Source of the DNA: Ailurus styani
Taxonomy: Eukaryota; Chordata; Mammalia; Carnivora; Ailuridae
Length of the DNA stretch: 64,000 bases
Direction: 5' to 3'
NCBI GenBank assembly: GCA_002007465.1
Contig: LNAC01000771.1
Location: forward strand, 327,830 to 391,829
Positions 1 to 11,605 of this stretch are shown here, one piece after another; the first letter of the stretch is position 1; each line of letters begins with the position of its first letter. The notes beneath the pieces are model-generated. The model saw only the letters and a program-made list of their open reading frames with translations, searched no databases and was not told the origin of the DNA. The position numbers and the translations under genes were made by a program.

Positions 1-1018
1 GAACTCATCTGATTCTTATGGTCATTTAAGTTTAGGAGACGCTACTATGTAGGCTTAAATAAAATAAGAAATGGAAGTGTACGTGCCAAGGAATAATAAT
101 TTTTAAAAAATAACATCTGATATGCTAAAACAGAGGGCAGGAGCCTTCGAATATTTTTCCAGGAGGTTGTATTCTGGGCCAACAGCAAAAAGAACTGAAT
201 GCCAGAATTCAGAGCACTTGCTTTATTACAATATACATGTGATGTACAGCCTTGACAAATCTGAGATTTATTTTTGAATATATTGGAAATGGGGCTTTTT
301 CAGTCTTTGAAGCAATATAATACAGGCCTAAGGTCTTTCTCTCTCTTTCCAGACTCTTCATCTTATACGGACTAGACCTATTGGTAATTTCAACCTTTTT
401 GTTCGGTAGCAAAAGGTTTTCACTCTTTACTGAAATTGGGAAGATGGGGCATTGGAATCAAAATCAGCTGTTATTTAAACGTCTGCCCCTTACAAAGCCC
501 TAGAGAACTAAAACGAGTAGTATTTGGATTAACAGGGCTACTCTGGTCTTTCCCAATTTATAATAGGGTTTGCCTTAGTCAATATCTCCGTGGGGGAGAA
601 TCTCCTGTCCTTTAAAGTCTGGGTGAATAGGTAGATCTCAAGGAAGCCGAGTCTTTTTATGAGTGCCCATGAGTCTTCCATACACTGAGCATTTTGTGCA
701 GATCATTGACTCTGCTTCTAGCTACCCCAGGCCACAGGATTCGGGAGTGAGGAGCAGCAGTCCAAACGTATAGCAAAGACTACAGGGCCTGGGGTAGCTA
801 GAACCTTTATCATGTTCATTCTATTTATACATACAGACTCCGTCACTTGGTTTTATATGAAACCAGAGCTCTGCTATTATATCTTTAGAACTTCTGTTGC
901 CTAGGACCCACCTTTTACTAAAGATCATGACCTGCTGTCTGTGGATCTGCCCGTTCTTTTCACAAGTATTTGTTAAAAGGGTCCAGTGAGTTTGTGTCCA
1001 AGGAAATCACTGTTGATG
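1..1018. other. Unassigned non-coding sequence
   Basis: I recognise no coding exon and no repeat family here. The only structured element is the perfect inverted repeat at 716-803, listed separately. Reading frames are short and have no recognisable domain. Confidence 0.5.
716..803. repeat. Perfect 18-bp inverted repeat with 52-bp loop
   Basis: The left arm at 716-733 reads ttctagctaccccaggcc. The right arm at 786-803 is its exact reverse complement. Pairing stops abruptly at both arm ends. The 52-bp spacer is not obviously self-complementary. It could be the ends of a short DNA-transposon remnant, a snap-back duplication, or a hairpin-forming transcript. No family is recognised. Confidence 0.85.
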
Positions 1019-1497
1019 CAGCCATACCTTGTTTTATTTTGGTTCGCTTTACTGTACTTTGCAGATACTGCAGTTGTTACCAATTGAAGTTTTGTGCAAT
1101 CCTCACAGAGGAAGGAAGTCTGTTGATACCATTTTTCCAAGAGTGAAGTGAAATTTGTTCACTTTGTGCTTCTGTGTCACATTTTGGTAATGCTCACAAT
1201 ATTTTACACTTTTTCATTTTTATGATTTTTGTGATCACAATCTGTGACCAGTGATGACAACTCACTGAAAACTCAGATGATGTTTAGCATTTTTTATCAA
1301 TAAAATAGTTTTTAAGTAGGTATGTACATTCTTTTTTTAGACATAAAGTTACGGCACACTTAATACTGCAGTATAATGTAAATGTAACCTTTGTATGCAC
1401 TGGGGAACCAAAAAAAAAATCATTTGACTATTGCATTATGTACTTGATCGCAGGGGTCATTGTGCAGGAGTGGGACTGCAGGATCCCAAGTCTGCCA
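1019..1497 (+). mobile_element. Tigger1-type DNA transposon, internally deleted (MITE-like)
   Basis: The left end (cagccatacctt at 1019) resembles the Tigger1 terminal repeat. It is followed by recognisable 5' sequence, such as tgtcacattttggtaat near 1174-1190. From about 1260 the sequence jumps to the Tigger1 3' region (ctcagatgatgtttagc, then tatgtacattc, then the cactggggaacca block). The transposase region of roughly 1.8 kb is absent, so this copy was non-autonomous and mobilised in trans by a pogo-like transposase. The right terminal repeat is badly decayed and the end is approximate. Confidence 0.8.
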
Positions 1498-3503
1498 GGG
1501 ATCAACGGCTCCATAAACACACATGTGACACTTAGGATTTGGCTATGCTTTCATTTCCAGTTTCTTTCCTTTTCTTTTTTCTTTTTTTTTTTTAAACACA
1601 ATTGTTGGAAGGTCCTTGTTTTGAGGTCTCAAGATGAAAAGACTGAATATATTGGACTTGTTCAGAATTACATTCCCACCCCCCACCCCAAGCCATCAAA
1701 CTGTGCTGCCTTGAGGCAAATACCTTGATTTATTTATGCTCCTTTTTCTCCTTTTTTACCTCCAACCCTTCTGTGATGATTAATCTTACAGATTTTTTTT
1801 TTAATTTCCACACATCTGGTTCTCCTTTCATGTTTTCTATGTAGGATTTCTTTGTTGTTAGCTTACTCGCATTTCTCTTCCCATCAACTCATGTCTTCCC
1901 ATCAACCCTGCATTTTCTCCCTTCCTTTTTCTTAAAGAACTGCTACATTGGTGCCCACACACCTCAGACTCCCCATGCCCTAACCTCTAGCCCTTTGGAG
2001 GCTTGGTTCTCTTACCACAGCTGCTGCCTGGGGTGGCCCAGTCCCATTGTGGGCCCCTCAGCCATATTTCTGGGATCCACGCACCTGTGCCCCCCTTCTT
2101 GACTGTACTCTCCCCACCCCCCTCCCCAGGATCAAGTTGCTAGAGTTCTCTCCTGTAGTGACTGCTTGTTTGCAGAAGCAAGAGCCCCCAGGCTAGAAAA
2201 GACTTGAAGCAATGCAGAGCCCACCTGCTATATTCTTAGAAATCCTGGGGTGGGAGGTCCTTTCAGGCCATTGGGGCTGGTACAGAGCTGTGTCCCTTGT
2301 TGGCACTTGGGACTCTGGGTATAAGAAGTACAGACACTGGGCTTCTGATCAGGTTTGCTGGCCACCCAACCAAACACTCTCCCAAACTTAAACCACAGTG
2401 GCCAAGAATGTGAGGCCCCTACAGGCTCCTGGCTGGCCCTGCTATGGCCTCCCCGGGCCGTTGGCCCCATCCCAGAGCTCCCTGCTTATGTCCCTCTCAT
2501 GGCTGTCTTTCAGTCTGTGCCCTAGACACCATGCAGCACTCACCTTTCTTCAGGATCTGCACCACCGAGCAGCCACCTTCTTTCAGAGGAACTAAGCAAC
2601 CAAATGGCAGTTCAGATTTCCTGATGTCTCAGAGAAAGAGTGGTTCGGTTCCTTAATCCCCACTAAAGGATCTCCTTGTTCTGCAGACTGGGAGTTTGGT
2701 GCCCCTAGCAGCCGCTGAAATGACATGTCACTCTCCCAGCAGATGTTCCTGGAATACTTTTGGTCAGCTCCTCATAAACCCTGACAACTATGGGAGGCCA
2801 GTCCTCTCTCTCTGGCTGCTTCAGAGAAATGCTCCCTTCCTGAGGAATGACTTAGGTGCTACATAGGGTCTCAGTGCTGACCCACTTTGAAGTCCTCACA
2901 AGCAAAGCAACTAACCATCCCTTCTCCTCAGCAAGGATTCAGATTTGAGGTACCTCAGGCCTGCATGTCACAATTATCTGACATCATTCTTTCCTTAGCT
3001 ACCCCACGGGCACCAGTCTGTCATACAGAGACTCTCAGATACTTTAAGGCAGCCATGTTTATAATGCTATAAATGGAACTTTGGAGAAACAGGATGTCTT
3101 TGACCAAGGTTCATGGGCTCAGGGAGTTTTCAGATTATCTACTTCCTTAGGGCACTGTCTTTTTTTTTTTTTTCCTTACATCTCCCCGCCCCCCCACCTT
3201 AGGCACTGTCTTAACGCTAATCTACACAGCTCTCTCTTTTACTACCCTTTTTCCAACTTTATAAAAGAAAGACATACCCACTTAGAACACTAATGTGGTT
3301 CATAGCCCTGGGACTCAAATACCTCCCTGGTATCAAGCGAACAGATAACTCAGTACTATTGTTGAAAGAAGTCAGTGATACTAATGAGTATGTACTAAGT
3401 ATGGCTAACAAATCGTCATAGCTGGTTGGTTGGTTTCCAGTTCTTTGCTTTCAACGAAATGGAGGGAAAATCTAAGGAAGTTTTCAGGTGATAGTTTTGT
3501 TTG
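1498..3503. other. Unassigned non-coding sequence with T-rich tracts
   Basis: No exon is supported. Poly-T or poly-pyrimidine runs occur near 1560-1594, 1793-1803 and 3162-3174. The part from about 1960 to 2700 is more GC-rich than its surroundings but is not a CpG island. Short reading frames here overlap on both strands and show no domain signature. Confidence 0.5.
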
Positions 3504-3684
3504 TTTTTTTTTAAGATTTTATTTATTTGTTTGACAGAAAGAGCGGCAGCGAGAGAGGGAATACAAGCAGGGGGAGAAACAGGCTTCCCACTGAGCAGAG
3601 AGTGCAATGAGGGGCTCCATCCCAGAGCCCTGGGATTATAACCTGAGCCAAAGACAGACGCTTAATGACTAAGGACTAAGCCAC
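3504..3684 (-). mobile_element. CAN-SINE (tRNA-Lys-derived), diverged
   Basis: On the plus strand it begins with the poly-T/aagattttatttattt tail, passes through the purine-rich tract and ends in a degraded tRNA-like head (gactaaggactaagccac). The head is the Pol III promoter part in intact members. The usual 'gccacccaggcgcccc' terminus is truncated or mutated, so this is an older copy. Confidence 0.85.
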
Positions 3685-4473
3685 AAATATATTTCGTGAC
3701 AGATGACTGTGCTTTGGAACATATAACTTGAAAAGAATACAGTGAATTGAGTAAGTCACTTCTAGGAAACTCCTTCTATTCCTAATTAGATTTTCACTAA
3801 ACATCAGAGGAAGTGTCTAGTTTTTAAAATTCTTTTGAGAATGCAAATAAATCTACAAAGACCACTGTTTAAGACACTGACCATGGTTCTGAAGGAGCCT
3901 ACCCATGAAAACCACTTTGAGATATTTTTACATGTTATCAATACCAAAGCTCTGGCCACACCCCCAAACCTGCCTAATCAGATCTCTGGCCATGTGACTT
4001 AGGAAGTTAAGGTTTTATAAATCTCTCTGAGTGAATCAACCAAGTGGTTGGCTTGCTGTCCACTGCTTTATGTCATCAAAGGACACAACCTAAACTGCCC
4101 AGACTTTGTGCAAAACTTGGAGCTGAGGGTGGTGTCCTTATGCTACCATTTGAGGTATCAAGGAAGCAGCAGGTGAAGTTGAGAGAGAAGTCACTAGTTC
4201 TGGAAAGAACCGTGCCTGCATTGGGTTCTGCCACTTGCTGATTATGTGGCCTGAGGCAAAGCATTTCCCATCCCTGAGCCCCAGAAGGCCTTCTTAGGCT
4301 GTTCAGAGGACAATATGCTACCTGATGCATGGCAATCTTGTAATAAGAGGTAGTTTCCTCCTACTTTTTCAGAATAAATATAATAACTCCCACATGAAAG
4401 TGTGGTGCTTTCACTAAGGATTTGAAACCATGTTTTCAAAGCTCATAATTGAGCCTCTTAAAACTATTACAGT
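3685..4473. other. Unassigned non-coding sequence
   Basis: No gene or repeat family is recognised. Reading frames near 4044-4330 occur on opposite strands over the same bases and carry no recognisable motif. Confidence 0.45.
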
Positions 4474-4571
4474 GGGGCTCTTAGCTGGCTCAGTTGATAA
4501 AGCATGTAACTTTTGATCTTGGGGTTGTGAGTTCAAGCCCCACATTGGATGTAAAGCTTACTTAAAAAAAA
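4474..4571 (+). mobile_element. Short CAN-SINE / tRNA-Lys-like SINE, old type
   Basis: A tRNA-like head of about 75 bp includes an A-box-like tggctcagttgataaagc and a B-box-like gagttcaagcccc. It is followed directly by an A-rich tail. It lacks the long pyrimidine tract of the younger CAN-SINEs. Unlike them it keeps a recognisable B box, which fits an older SINE subfamily or a tRNA pseudogene-like retroposon. It is not a functional tRNA gene, because the cloverleaf 3' half is degenerate. Confidence 0.7.
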
Positions 4572-5884
4572 AGTTTTTTTGTTTATTTTTTAAGTGCTTG
4601 GGGAATAAAGGAACAATTGAATTTGTCGAATAAAAGAATGAATAAGAAAAAAACAGTGTTAATATCTAGATTTCTATTTAAAAAATAAGAGTGAATTAGA
4701 AGCATGAAAAATGAGTTAGAACCTTTAAGACTGCATAAAATGGAAGAAAAGAAGGGTAGTCCTCTCTTTGTCGCTTCCCAGCCATGCACACAATGAATAT
4801 TATGGATTGGACTCCAGAAAAAGAGCTAGTCAGAACAATTTAGAGTTAATAGAAGGCTTGTAGGCTGCTTCATCCACAGCCATTCCTGGTGTAGTTAATG
4901 GAAGAGAGATAAGTAACTAGTAACATGACTCTGAATAAAGAGATGATGTATGGAGAGAAAAACAATCTGTATTTCCTTTTTTATCATCTGTTTGCTATGG
5001 ATGTCAGTTGGGAGAACCCTAGGCCTGGTGGTTTACACTGTGGTTTCAGGTGCTATGAAGATGCCACCAAAAATTTAGGGTAATAAAATGGAAGGCCACC
5101 ACAACTCTTGATGATACAGTTCAATCATTGTCTCATTCATCTTCATATACTTATAATCTGACTTTCTTTTGCCTTGAGACTCTTTTAATGGGGTGTGTCT
5201 TCCATCTTCCTATTTGGTAATTCAGTGTAATTGTATTGATAACATTCAGAAAGAAGTATCCTTAACCACAACAACCATTGATGGGCTTCTTGTAAAAATT
5301 GGATTTTTGTTATTTTATGGCTCAAATGTATTCACTTTGTGATAATTTGAATGTAATTAGATGGATAGATAAAATAAGCTCCTTATGAGCTTATATTTGA
5401 AACTTTTAAATGGAATCTGTCTAACACTAAAGCACCGGCTTTGGCTAAATTTTTAAAAATGAAGTTTTATGACTAAGATCCCTGATTAAAAGTGGGAAGA
5501 AGTAATAAATTTCACTAAAGCTCTGTCAATTTTATGGTGTTAAGAATCCTGAGACATTCAGAATAAACACCCAACTTAAAGTGTTTTTTTCTGAAAAATC
5601 AAAGGTCTTGCCTAATTGTCAATATCAGGCCTCGTATTCCTTATGTTTTTTGTGAAATATTAGAACATCACTATCATATCATGGCTCCCATTGATCCTAA
5701 TAGAGCAGCCAAAAACTAAAGGGAAAAAATACTCCACCTATACAATATAGACTAGGTTGATGACTGAGATGTGATATCCTGTGTTACAGGAAATTTATCA
5801 AAGAAATGACTAGTCATGACATTGATGTTGTTGACTCTCATCTGGTTTATCCAGATAATTTGCAGTTTGGTGTCAAGCTGAAAA
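4572..5884. other. Unassigned AT-rich sequence
   Basis: There is no recognised repeat and no exon. The sequence is AT-rich with short homopolymer runs and contains no long open frame. Confidence 0.45.
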
Positions 5885-6116
5885 CACAGCTTCCTGGGGT
5901 GCCTGCGTGGCTCAATTGGTTAAGTATCTGACTCTGGTTTTGGCTCAGGTCGTGATCTCAGGATTGTGAGATTAAGCTCGGCATCAGGCTCCACACTGGG
6001 TATGGTTCTCTGCTTAAGGTTCTCTCTCTTTCTTTCCCTCTGCTCCTCCATACCCTGTGCACTCTCTCTCTCTGAAAAACAAAAACAAAACAGAAAAACA
6101 AAACCACAGCTTCCTG
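5885..6116 (+). mobile_element. CAN-SINE with 12-bp target-site duplication
   Basis: The SINE body at 5897-6104 starts ggggtgcctgcgtggctcaa, has the pyrimidine tract and ends in an A-rich (AAAAC)n tail. It is flanked by the direct repeat cacagcttcctg at 5885-5896 and 6105-6116, the signature of L1-mediated target-primed insertion. The intact duplication shows that both ends of the element are present. Confidence 0.95.
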
Positions 6117-7198
6117 AACATAAGTAATGTTTTCATGGAGTATGGGATAGGTGATCAAAAATCAATAAAAATAGTAAAAGAATAGCTTAAAGCCGATAAA
6201 GAGGGTTAAATTATTGAGGGTCTAGGTCAAGAAAAATTATAAATATAATTTCTAAATATATAAATATTTTATGTATATTGTATAGAAATACATATTATAT
6301 AAATATGTATTTATGTAGATACCACCCATATGGGTACCTTCATGTAATTAAGAAGTGAATTTCACTTTTGAATACACTTGTCATCAATTAGAAAATTGAA
6401 GTAAAATACTGATTTTGTTAGAAAAGTTATACTCCTATTTTAGAAATGTTAGAAAAATATATGTATCATAAATTTGTTCTAATAAAAAATCATTATAGTG
6501 TGAATGGCATGCCTACTGTTGTGTACCACACAAACTCATAAATGTAGGTGGTCCAGAGCCATTTTATGGCATTAGGATAAATATAACGAACACATCTCAA
6601 CCTCTCTTTTGTATGGTGAGAGAGATTATGTATCCAGATGTCAACAAAAAATACAATTTGACCTTAAATTTAACAAATTGATAGTCTAGCTTTTGAACCA
6701 GTTATTAACAGTTGGAAAGAGTATGTAAAGCAATTTAAAAAAATGAAGAAAGCATTCAGCTCACATATAAAGAAGCTGTTAAAAACTTATCTCAATATAG
6801 GCAACAAGATTAGGGCAATAAATGTGTTCTTAGTACTGCTTCTTACATATTAATGTAGCATTGTAAAATGGACCATTACAGAACTAGGGGTAATGACACA
6901 ATAAGAGAAGGTAAAGGCATTTCCCAAAACTACAATGGGCTGGGTTAGACTTTGATTTTAAAAAATAATAATAAGGTAAAAGAAGAGAAGTTTAAACCAG
7001 CAATTCACCTATTCATAGATTGCAAACCTATAAAACGGCCTTTATATAATTTCAGATTATACTTAGGGACAGGAGATAATGCGCCTAAAGTGCCTAGCAC
7101 TGTGTCTGCCTCATGGTAAAAACAAAATAATTGCCAGTTATCATCATCAATTCATCATGATTTCTTTTTTTCTGAAATACCGGTTAATAATAACTTAC
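6117..7198. other. Unassigned, strongly AT-rich sequence
   Basis: The segment around 6230-6480 is especially AT-rich, with many TATA and ATAT runs. No exon, RNA gene or repeat family is recognised. Confidence 0.45.
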
Positions 7199-7399
7199 AA
7201 GGATGCCTGGGTGGCTCAATTGGTTAAGCATCTGCCTTTGGCTCAGGTCATGATCACATGGTCTTGGGATCCAGTGCCCAGATGCGCTCCCTGCTCAACA
7301 GGGAATCCTTCTCCCTCCCCCTCTGCCCTCCCCCTGCACGTGCTCTCCCTTGCTCTCTCTCTCTCTCTCTCTCAAATAAATAAGTAAAATCTTTAATTT
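7199..7399 (+). mobile_element. CAN-SINE
   Basis: The head reads ggatgcctgggtggctcaat. It is followed by gctcaggtcatgatcacatg, a (CT)n tract near 7350-7372 and the caaataaataagtaaaatct tail. An open frame of 102 codons runs into this element but is only translated SINE. Confidence 0.92.
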
Positions 7400-7549
7400 G
7401 ATGGTCTCTACGATATGCCAACTCTCCTGATCATAGCTATGTACCACTGACACTGGAGAAATAGACAAACTCTAACCTCTAATTAGATCAATGGCTGATT
7501 TAGTGTTGAATTTCATATAAAATAGTTATGTAATAATATTAACCTCTAA

Positions 7550-7740
7550 TGTTTATCCCAGGCTTACTACATGACAAGTATTGCATGCACTAAGCACATT
7601 ACCTGCGTTGTTCTTGAATTCCCTCAGTATCCTTCTGAGGTAGATACTATCATTTTCTTCATCTTTTAGAAGAAGATACTGAAGCTTGCAATGGTTGTTT
7701 TCCTGAAGTCATGGAGCTGGCCAGTTGTAAAACATGTCAA
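7550..7740 (-). mobile_element. MIR SINE remnant
   Basis: The plus strand matches the reverse complement of MIR: an ordered series of 'taagcacattacct', a 'tgaggtagatactatcattttcttcatctttta' block shared with MIR, 'actgaag' and 'agctggccagttgtaaaa'. The divergence is high, as expected for this ancient mammalian SINE. Boundaries are approximate. Confidence 0.7.
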
Positions 7741-8069
7741 ACATACTGACTTATTTCAGAATCTTCAACTCCTAACAACTTCACTTATACCAATTCACCT
7801 CCATTAGACAGTGCCATGTGGATAAACCCGTACCCAATTTATATAGCCAAGAAGAGATAGTGAGAATAAAGGTAGACAGGGAAATTATTGCAAATGCAAT
7901 ATAATATTCAGAAATTTTGGTAGACATTTTAGGCAATCCTAAAGTTTATATTTGATCTCTTTGCCAACAAAACAAATATAAAAATGGTATCAGTAAAATG
8001 TTTTTTGAAATAAAAGTGATCATAGCTTTTTCAAGCATTTTAGAAATGAGTTAAAAATCCAAACATCTA

Positions 8070-8146
8070 ATTATCGAATCATTATATTGTATGCCTGAAA
8101 GCAACATAAAATGACATGTTAATTATACTTCAATAAAAAAAGAAAT
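8070..8146 (+). mobile_element. Short L1 3' tail (5'-truncated)
   Basis: The sequence gaatcattatattgtatgcc, then gacatgttaattatacttca and an A-rich end resemble the carnivore L1 3'-terminal segment. Only about 75 bp is present, as from a severely 5'-truncated insertion. No clear duplication was found. Confidence 0.6.
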
Positions 8147-10940
8147 TTTAAAAAAATCTTTAAAAATTGAATTCAGATTTGTAAAGTGTTGACTTATTAG
8201 TAGTGTGTTTTAGTGTAATTTTTTACTATTGAAGAAATGAAAGCCTTTTTTTAAGGACAGTTACAAGGGAGAGAAGCCACTTGCTGCATGATCGGCTCTA
8301 CATCAGTCTACAACTCCTTGACTTCTGGGACCAACAGAAACAACAATGTTTTTAATGTTTTAATAATGGCTAAACAGGTTAAACATAAGGTAACAAAGTA
8401 AGACAAACTAAATGTTTGTAAACACAGTATTGAGTTGAGTCATAGTTAGCAGTGTAGACTAGCCAAATCCGACTGAAATATCCTTTTAACTTATGTTAAC
8501 CGATAATGAGGTATGAATTATTTGAGTAGCATTTCCTTTCAGAAGATCATCTGAATCTCTTCAGGGATTTTGTTCTTGCTATTGGTGTTTGCTGATTTTT
8601 TTTTTTAAGAATAAGGATTTGCTCCCACACAGGTAATGAAACAACTGTGAATCTGAAAGTAAATCAAGTGAATAAAATTGACTTTGTATCTCCTGGTTGA
8701 AAGTCTTAAAGAAATCAAGATTAATCCCTACTTGGGCTTTGCTGTGTCTTTCTGAGAGACTAGGACAAAGCAGGCAAATAAAAGGTACTCAAAAATACTT
8801 GTGGCTGCAGTTGAATTGAGGTAACAATGCATCTGAAAAATTGTTATGTCAGTGGGACACCTCTGTGCCAACAATTGGTATGGTGACAGAGCCCATGCTG
8901 TTATAATACAAACTTAGTTTAACCTCAACATTAAGGAGAATACTACACCACGTTAATATATACCTGTCCTTTCTGAACCCGAGTTATTTAAAATATGGAA
9001 TTTTTCTCCTAGAATGTCTGGGAAAATTGAGACCCAGAGACTTTTTGCAGTTCCCTGGGAAGCACACAGATGCTGTGCAGTAGGCAGCCTCCCCCTTCTC
9101 CCAACTTCATCTCATGCTGTCTATAGAAGAGCCTGCAAGGCGGACAGCTATGGGGAGCTTTGTAACCATGAGATAGAAGGAATGAAGCTTTAGATCTGAT
9201 TCAAGAATTTTCCATTGTTCTGTGAAATGAGGGATGACTCCAAGACCAAATCGCAAGTCAATGCTCTGATGGTTCTGGAGAGGGACTGAGATTGCCCGTT
9301 GAGTTTGTACGGCCTCTGGCTGCCTACATTGGTCAAGAATTTATAGGAAGAGACGGCTTCCAATCAAAATCTTGTTGTCCAAATGAGGCCTCTATTTATG
9401 TTGTTTTGGGAAATGTATTATTAAATCAGATGACCTCTTAATATTAAGAAGGAACATCATTCTTCAGCTGCTAAAACTGAGACATCATTTCCTTATTTAC
9501 AAAATGGAGGCTTTGCTGTTCATTTTGTCCAGTATTACCTGCATTTAAGAATAGTAACTGCTCGAGAATTTTTCTCACTTAAGCAGACAGTGTGAAGAGA
9601 AAGGAACTGGTGCCAATACCTATTCAGATTCTAATAAGGACGAAATCCTAACAAGGGAATTGGTTCCAAATTTGAAGGGTACTCAATAGCTTGGACTTGC
9701 CTTTTAAAATTTAGTGAATATATAATCAGCCAGGGGCATGTGGGACACAAGGTTCGATATGTCATTACAGCCAATTGGCTCCAGGCCTTACGAGAAAGGA
9801 AATGATTTATAGAACCAGAGTGGGATGGTTACAAGGAAGGTGGGGACTTGCTCTAAGAGGTTTATAGGAGAAAGCTAACCAATGTCCTTTCTAAATGGGA
9901 GCAGTACCCTGAAAAGATACCTTTTCAAGGGTCCCCTTCCCAGACTTTGAATCTCCAGTGCCTCCCAAACGATTCCAGGCCAACAATTACCATTTCAAGA
10001 TTAACCAATGTAAACTGTGATCTTTATGTTTCTCATGCACATTCCATTTACTGCTCAACATTTTACTTACCAGCGAGTCTCTCTAGGCATGACTCGCCAA
10101 CATTTTGTTATCACAGGTCACATGGAAGTGACCCCCCAGCCATAAATGCCCATGGTCTGGGGTCCCCTGCTACGTCAAGGCCCCACCCAGGGATCTCAGC
10201 TTACCTGTAATCCTTTCTAGGTATAAGAGTGCCTCCACTGGGGTAAGATCTAATTCTGCTTCTAAGCAAAGGACAGACTTAAATGTATCATCATGATCAA
10301 GATTTAAAGAAGGAAATGAGACCCTCTCTCAATTCAGATGCAAAAATTATTTTTTACAAGGTCCAGTAGAGCAGCTGCTGGAGATGGCAATTTCCCAAAT
10401 CATCGCAATCTGCAGAACAGCTCTGCCTGCTCACCCACCCAGACCTTTAAGGGACCGTTTGATTCCAGCCACAGCTGGCAGGTTATCCTGAAGTTGCAGG
10501 CATTTGAGATGACTGATGAACCCACTTCAATGAATGCTTGTTTCATGTGCAGCAAAGTTCAAACAATTTCAGGCTCAGCAAAATATGGGGAAAGGAGCTT
10601 GGTGTAGAATAGCTACCAGGGTGTTTGATAGAATGTCAGGCATGTAGTGTGCATGTCACAGTTGGCAGCAGCTGTGACTCATTGTCTGTAATAATACAGC
10701 AGACATGAACTCCTGCCAACCACTGCCCCTGTTTCCAAAAGCTGTAACTTGGCTTTGGACTAATTCCATGCTGTCCTTCCCTTCCCTGCTTCCCCTGCCA
10801 TCCAAACTGTATCTCAGCACGCCTCATGTCTGCATTCACTGGGGAAAGGGGACGTGAAGGTGGGATGAAAATAACATAGCACTAATTAATGATCATCAAT
10901 TACCAATAGTGCACCTCTTGACTGTCAGGGGGACCATTTT
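8147..10940. other. Long unassigned unique block
   Basis: No interspersed repeat is recognised over about 2.8 kb, which is unusually long for this window. The longest frames (87 codons at 9947-10210, 89 codons at 10338-10607) show no domain, splice context or compositional shift. A 12-bp palindrome agccaattggct sits at about 9769-9780. This is a candidate for conserved non-coding sequence, but nothing seen directly proves function. Confidence 0.45.
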
Positions 10941-10943
10941 CTA

Positions 10944-11008
10944 TGTCTCTCCAAATGCCCAGATGATAAAAATTTCTCCAGAATGGTTAGCTTACATATG
11001 GAGAGACA
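10944..11008. repeat. 14-bp imperfect inverted repeat
   Basis: The left arm tgtctctccaaatg (10944-10957) pairs with the right arm catatggagagaca (10995-11008) with one mismatch, across a 37-bp spacer. It lies just upstream of a MER5A-like remnant and may belong to a decayed hAT-type element. The family is not recognised. Confidence 0.7.
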
Positions 11009-11137
11009 CTATCTAGACCCACTGATCGAAGTTGTTAGGATAGGCTCGGTAGTCCGTATGGTTAATAGGTTTTTCGAGGCTATTTTTAGAGAAGTTAGAG
11101 TAATTGTACCTCTGAAGAACCGATTCTCGGTCTTGGA

Positions 11138-11282
11138 GATAGATCATCTGGGGAACTAGAAAAATTCCAATGTTTAGGTCATCCCCAGACACATTAACTC
11201 ATAATCTTTGGTGATGGGACCCAGGCATTGGTAACTGCCCGTGTAATCTGAATATGCGGCCAAGATTGAGAACCACCAAACT
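11138..11282. mobile_element. MER5A-like (hAT-Charlie) remnant
   Basis: The segment contains 'catctggggaact', a 'gatgggacccaggcattgg' block and the terminal 'ccaagattgagaaccacc'. These follow the order of the MER5A consensus, whose ends read like 'ggttgagaaccactg'. It is a non-autonomous hAT-family DNA transposon relic. The orientation is left open because the family is partly palindromic. Confidence 0.72.
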
Positions 11283-11381
11283 AGATAGGATGGCTCATAA
11301 AGGAGTTTCTGGCACTCGGAAAATCTGTGTCTTATTAAGTGCTCATTTGACATTTGTGTATAGAACACTTAACTGTAAGGG

Positions 11382-11605
11382 CTGTGGCCTTATTTTTTTT
11401 TAAGATTTTATTTATTTATTTGACACAGAGAGAGAGATCACAAGTAGGCAGAGAGACAGGCAGAGGGAGAAGGGAGAATCAGGCTCCCTACTCAGCAGAG
11501 AGCCCAATGAGGGGCTCAATCCCAGGACCCTGAGATCATGACCTGAGCCGAAGGCAGAGTCTTAACCCACTGAGCCACCCAGGTATCCCTCTGTGGCCTT
11601 ATTTT
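11382..11605 (-). mobile_element. CAN-SINE with 15-bp target-site duplication
   Basis: The body begins in the poly-T tail near 11393 and ends about 11590 with the head complement ccactgagccacccaggta. The direct repeat ctgtggccttatttt flanks it at 11382-11396 and 11591-11605. The duplication is perfect, so the insertion is comparatively recent, although the head terminus has a few changes. Confidence 0.96.

Noticed and set aside
1960..2700. GC-richer segment as a possible CpG island or promoter
   Set aside because: GC is raised but CpG dinucleotides remain rare, and no TATA/Inr arrangement or downstream exon is evident.
4474..4548. A tRNA gene call on the A-box/B-box-like sequence
   Set aside because: It is the head of an old tRNA-derived SINE. 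The 3' half does not form a cloverleaf and an A-rich tail follows directly.
7079..7387. 102-codon plus-strand frame
   Set aside because: Its C-terminal half is translated CAN-SINE ending in a Ser-Leu run from the CT tract.
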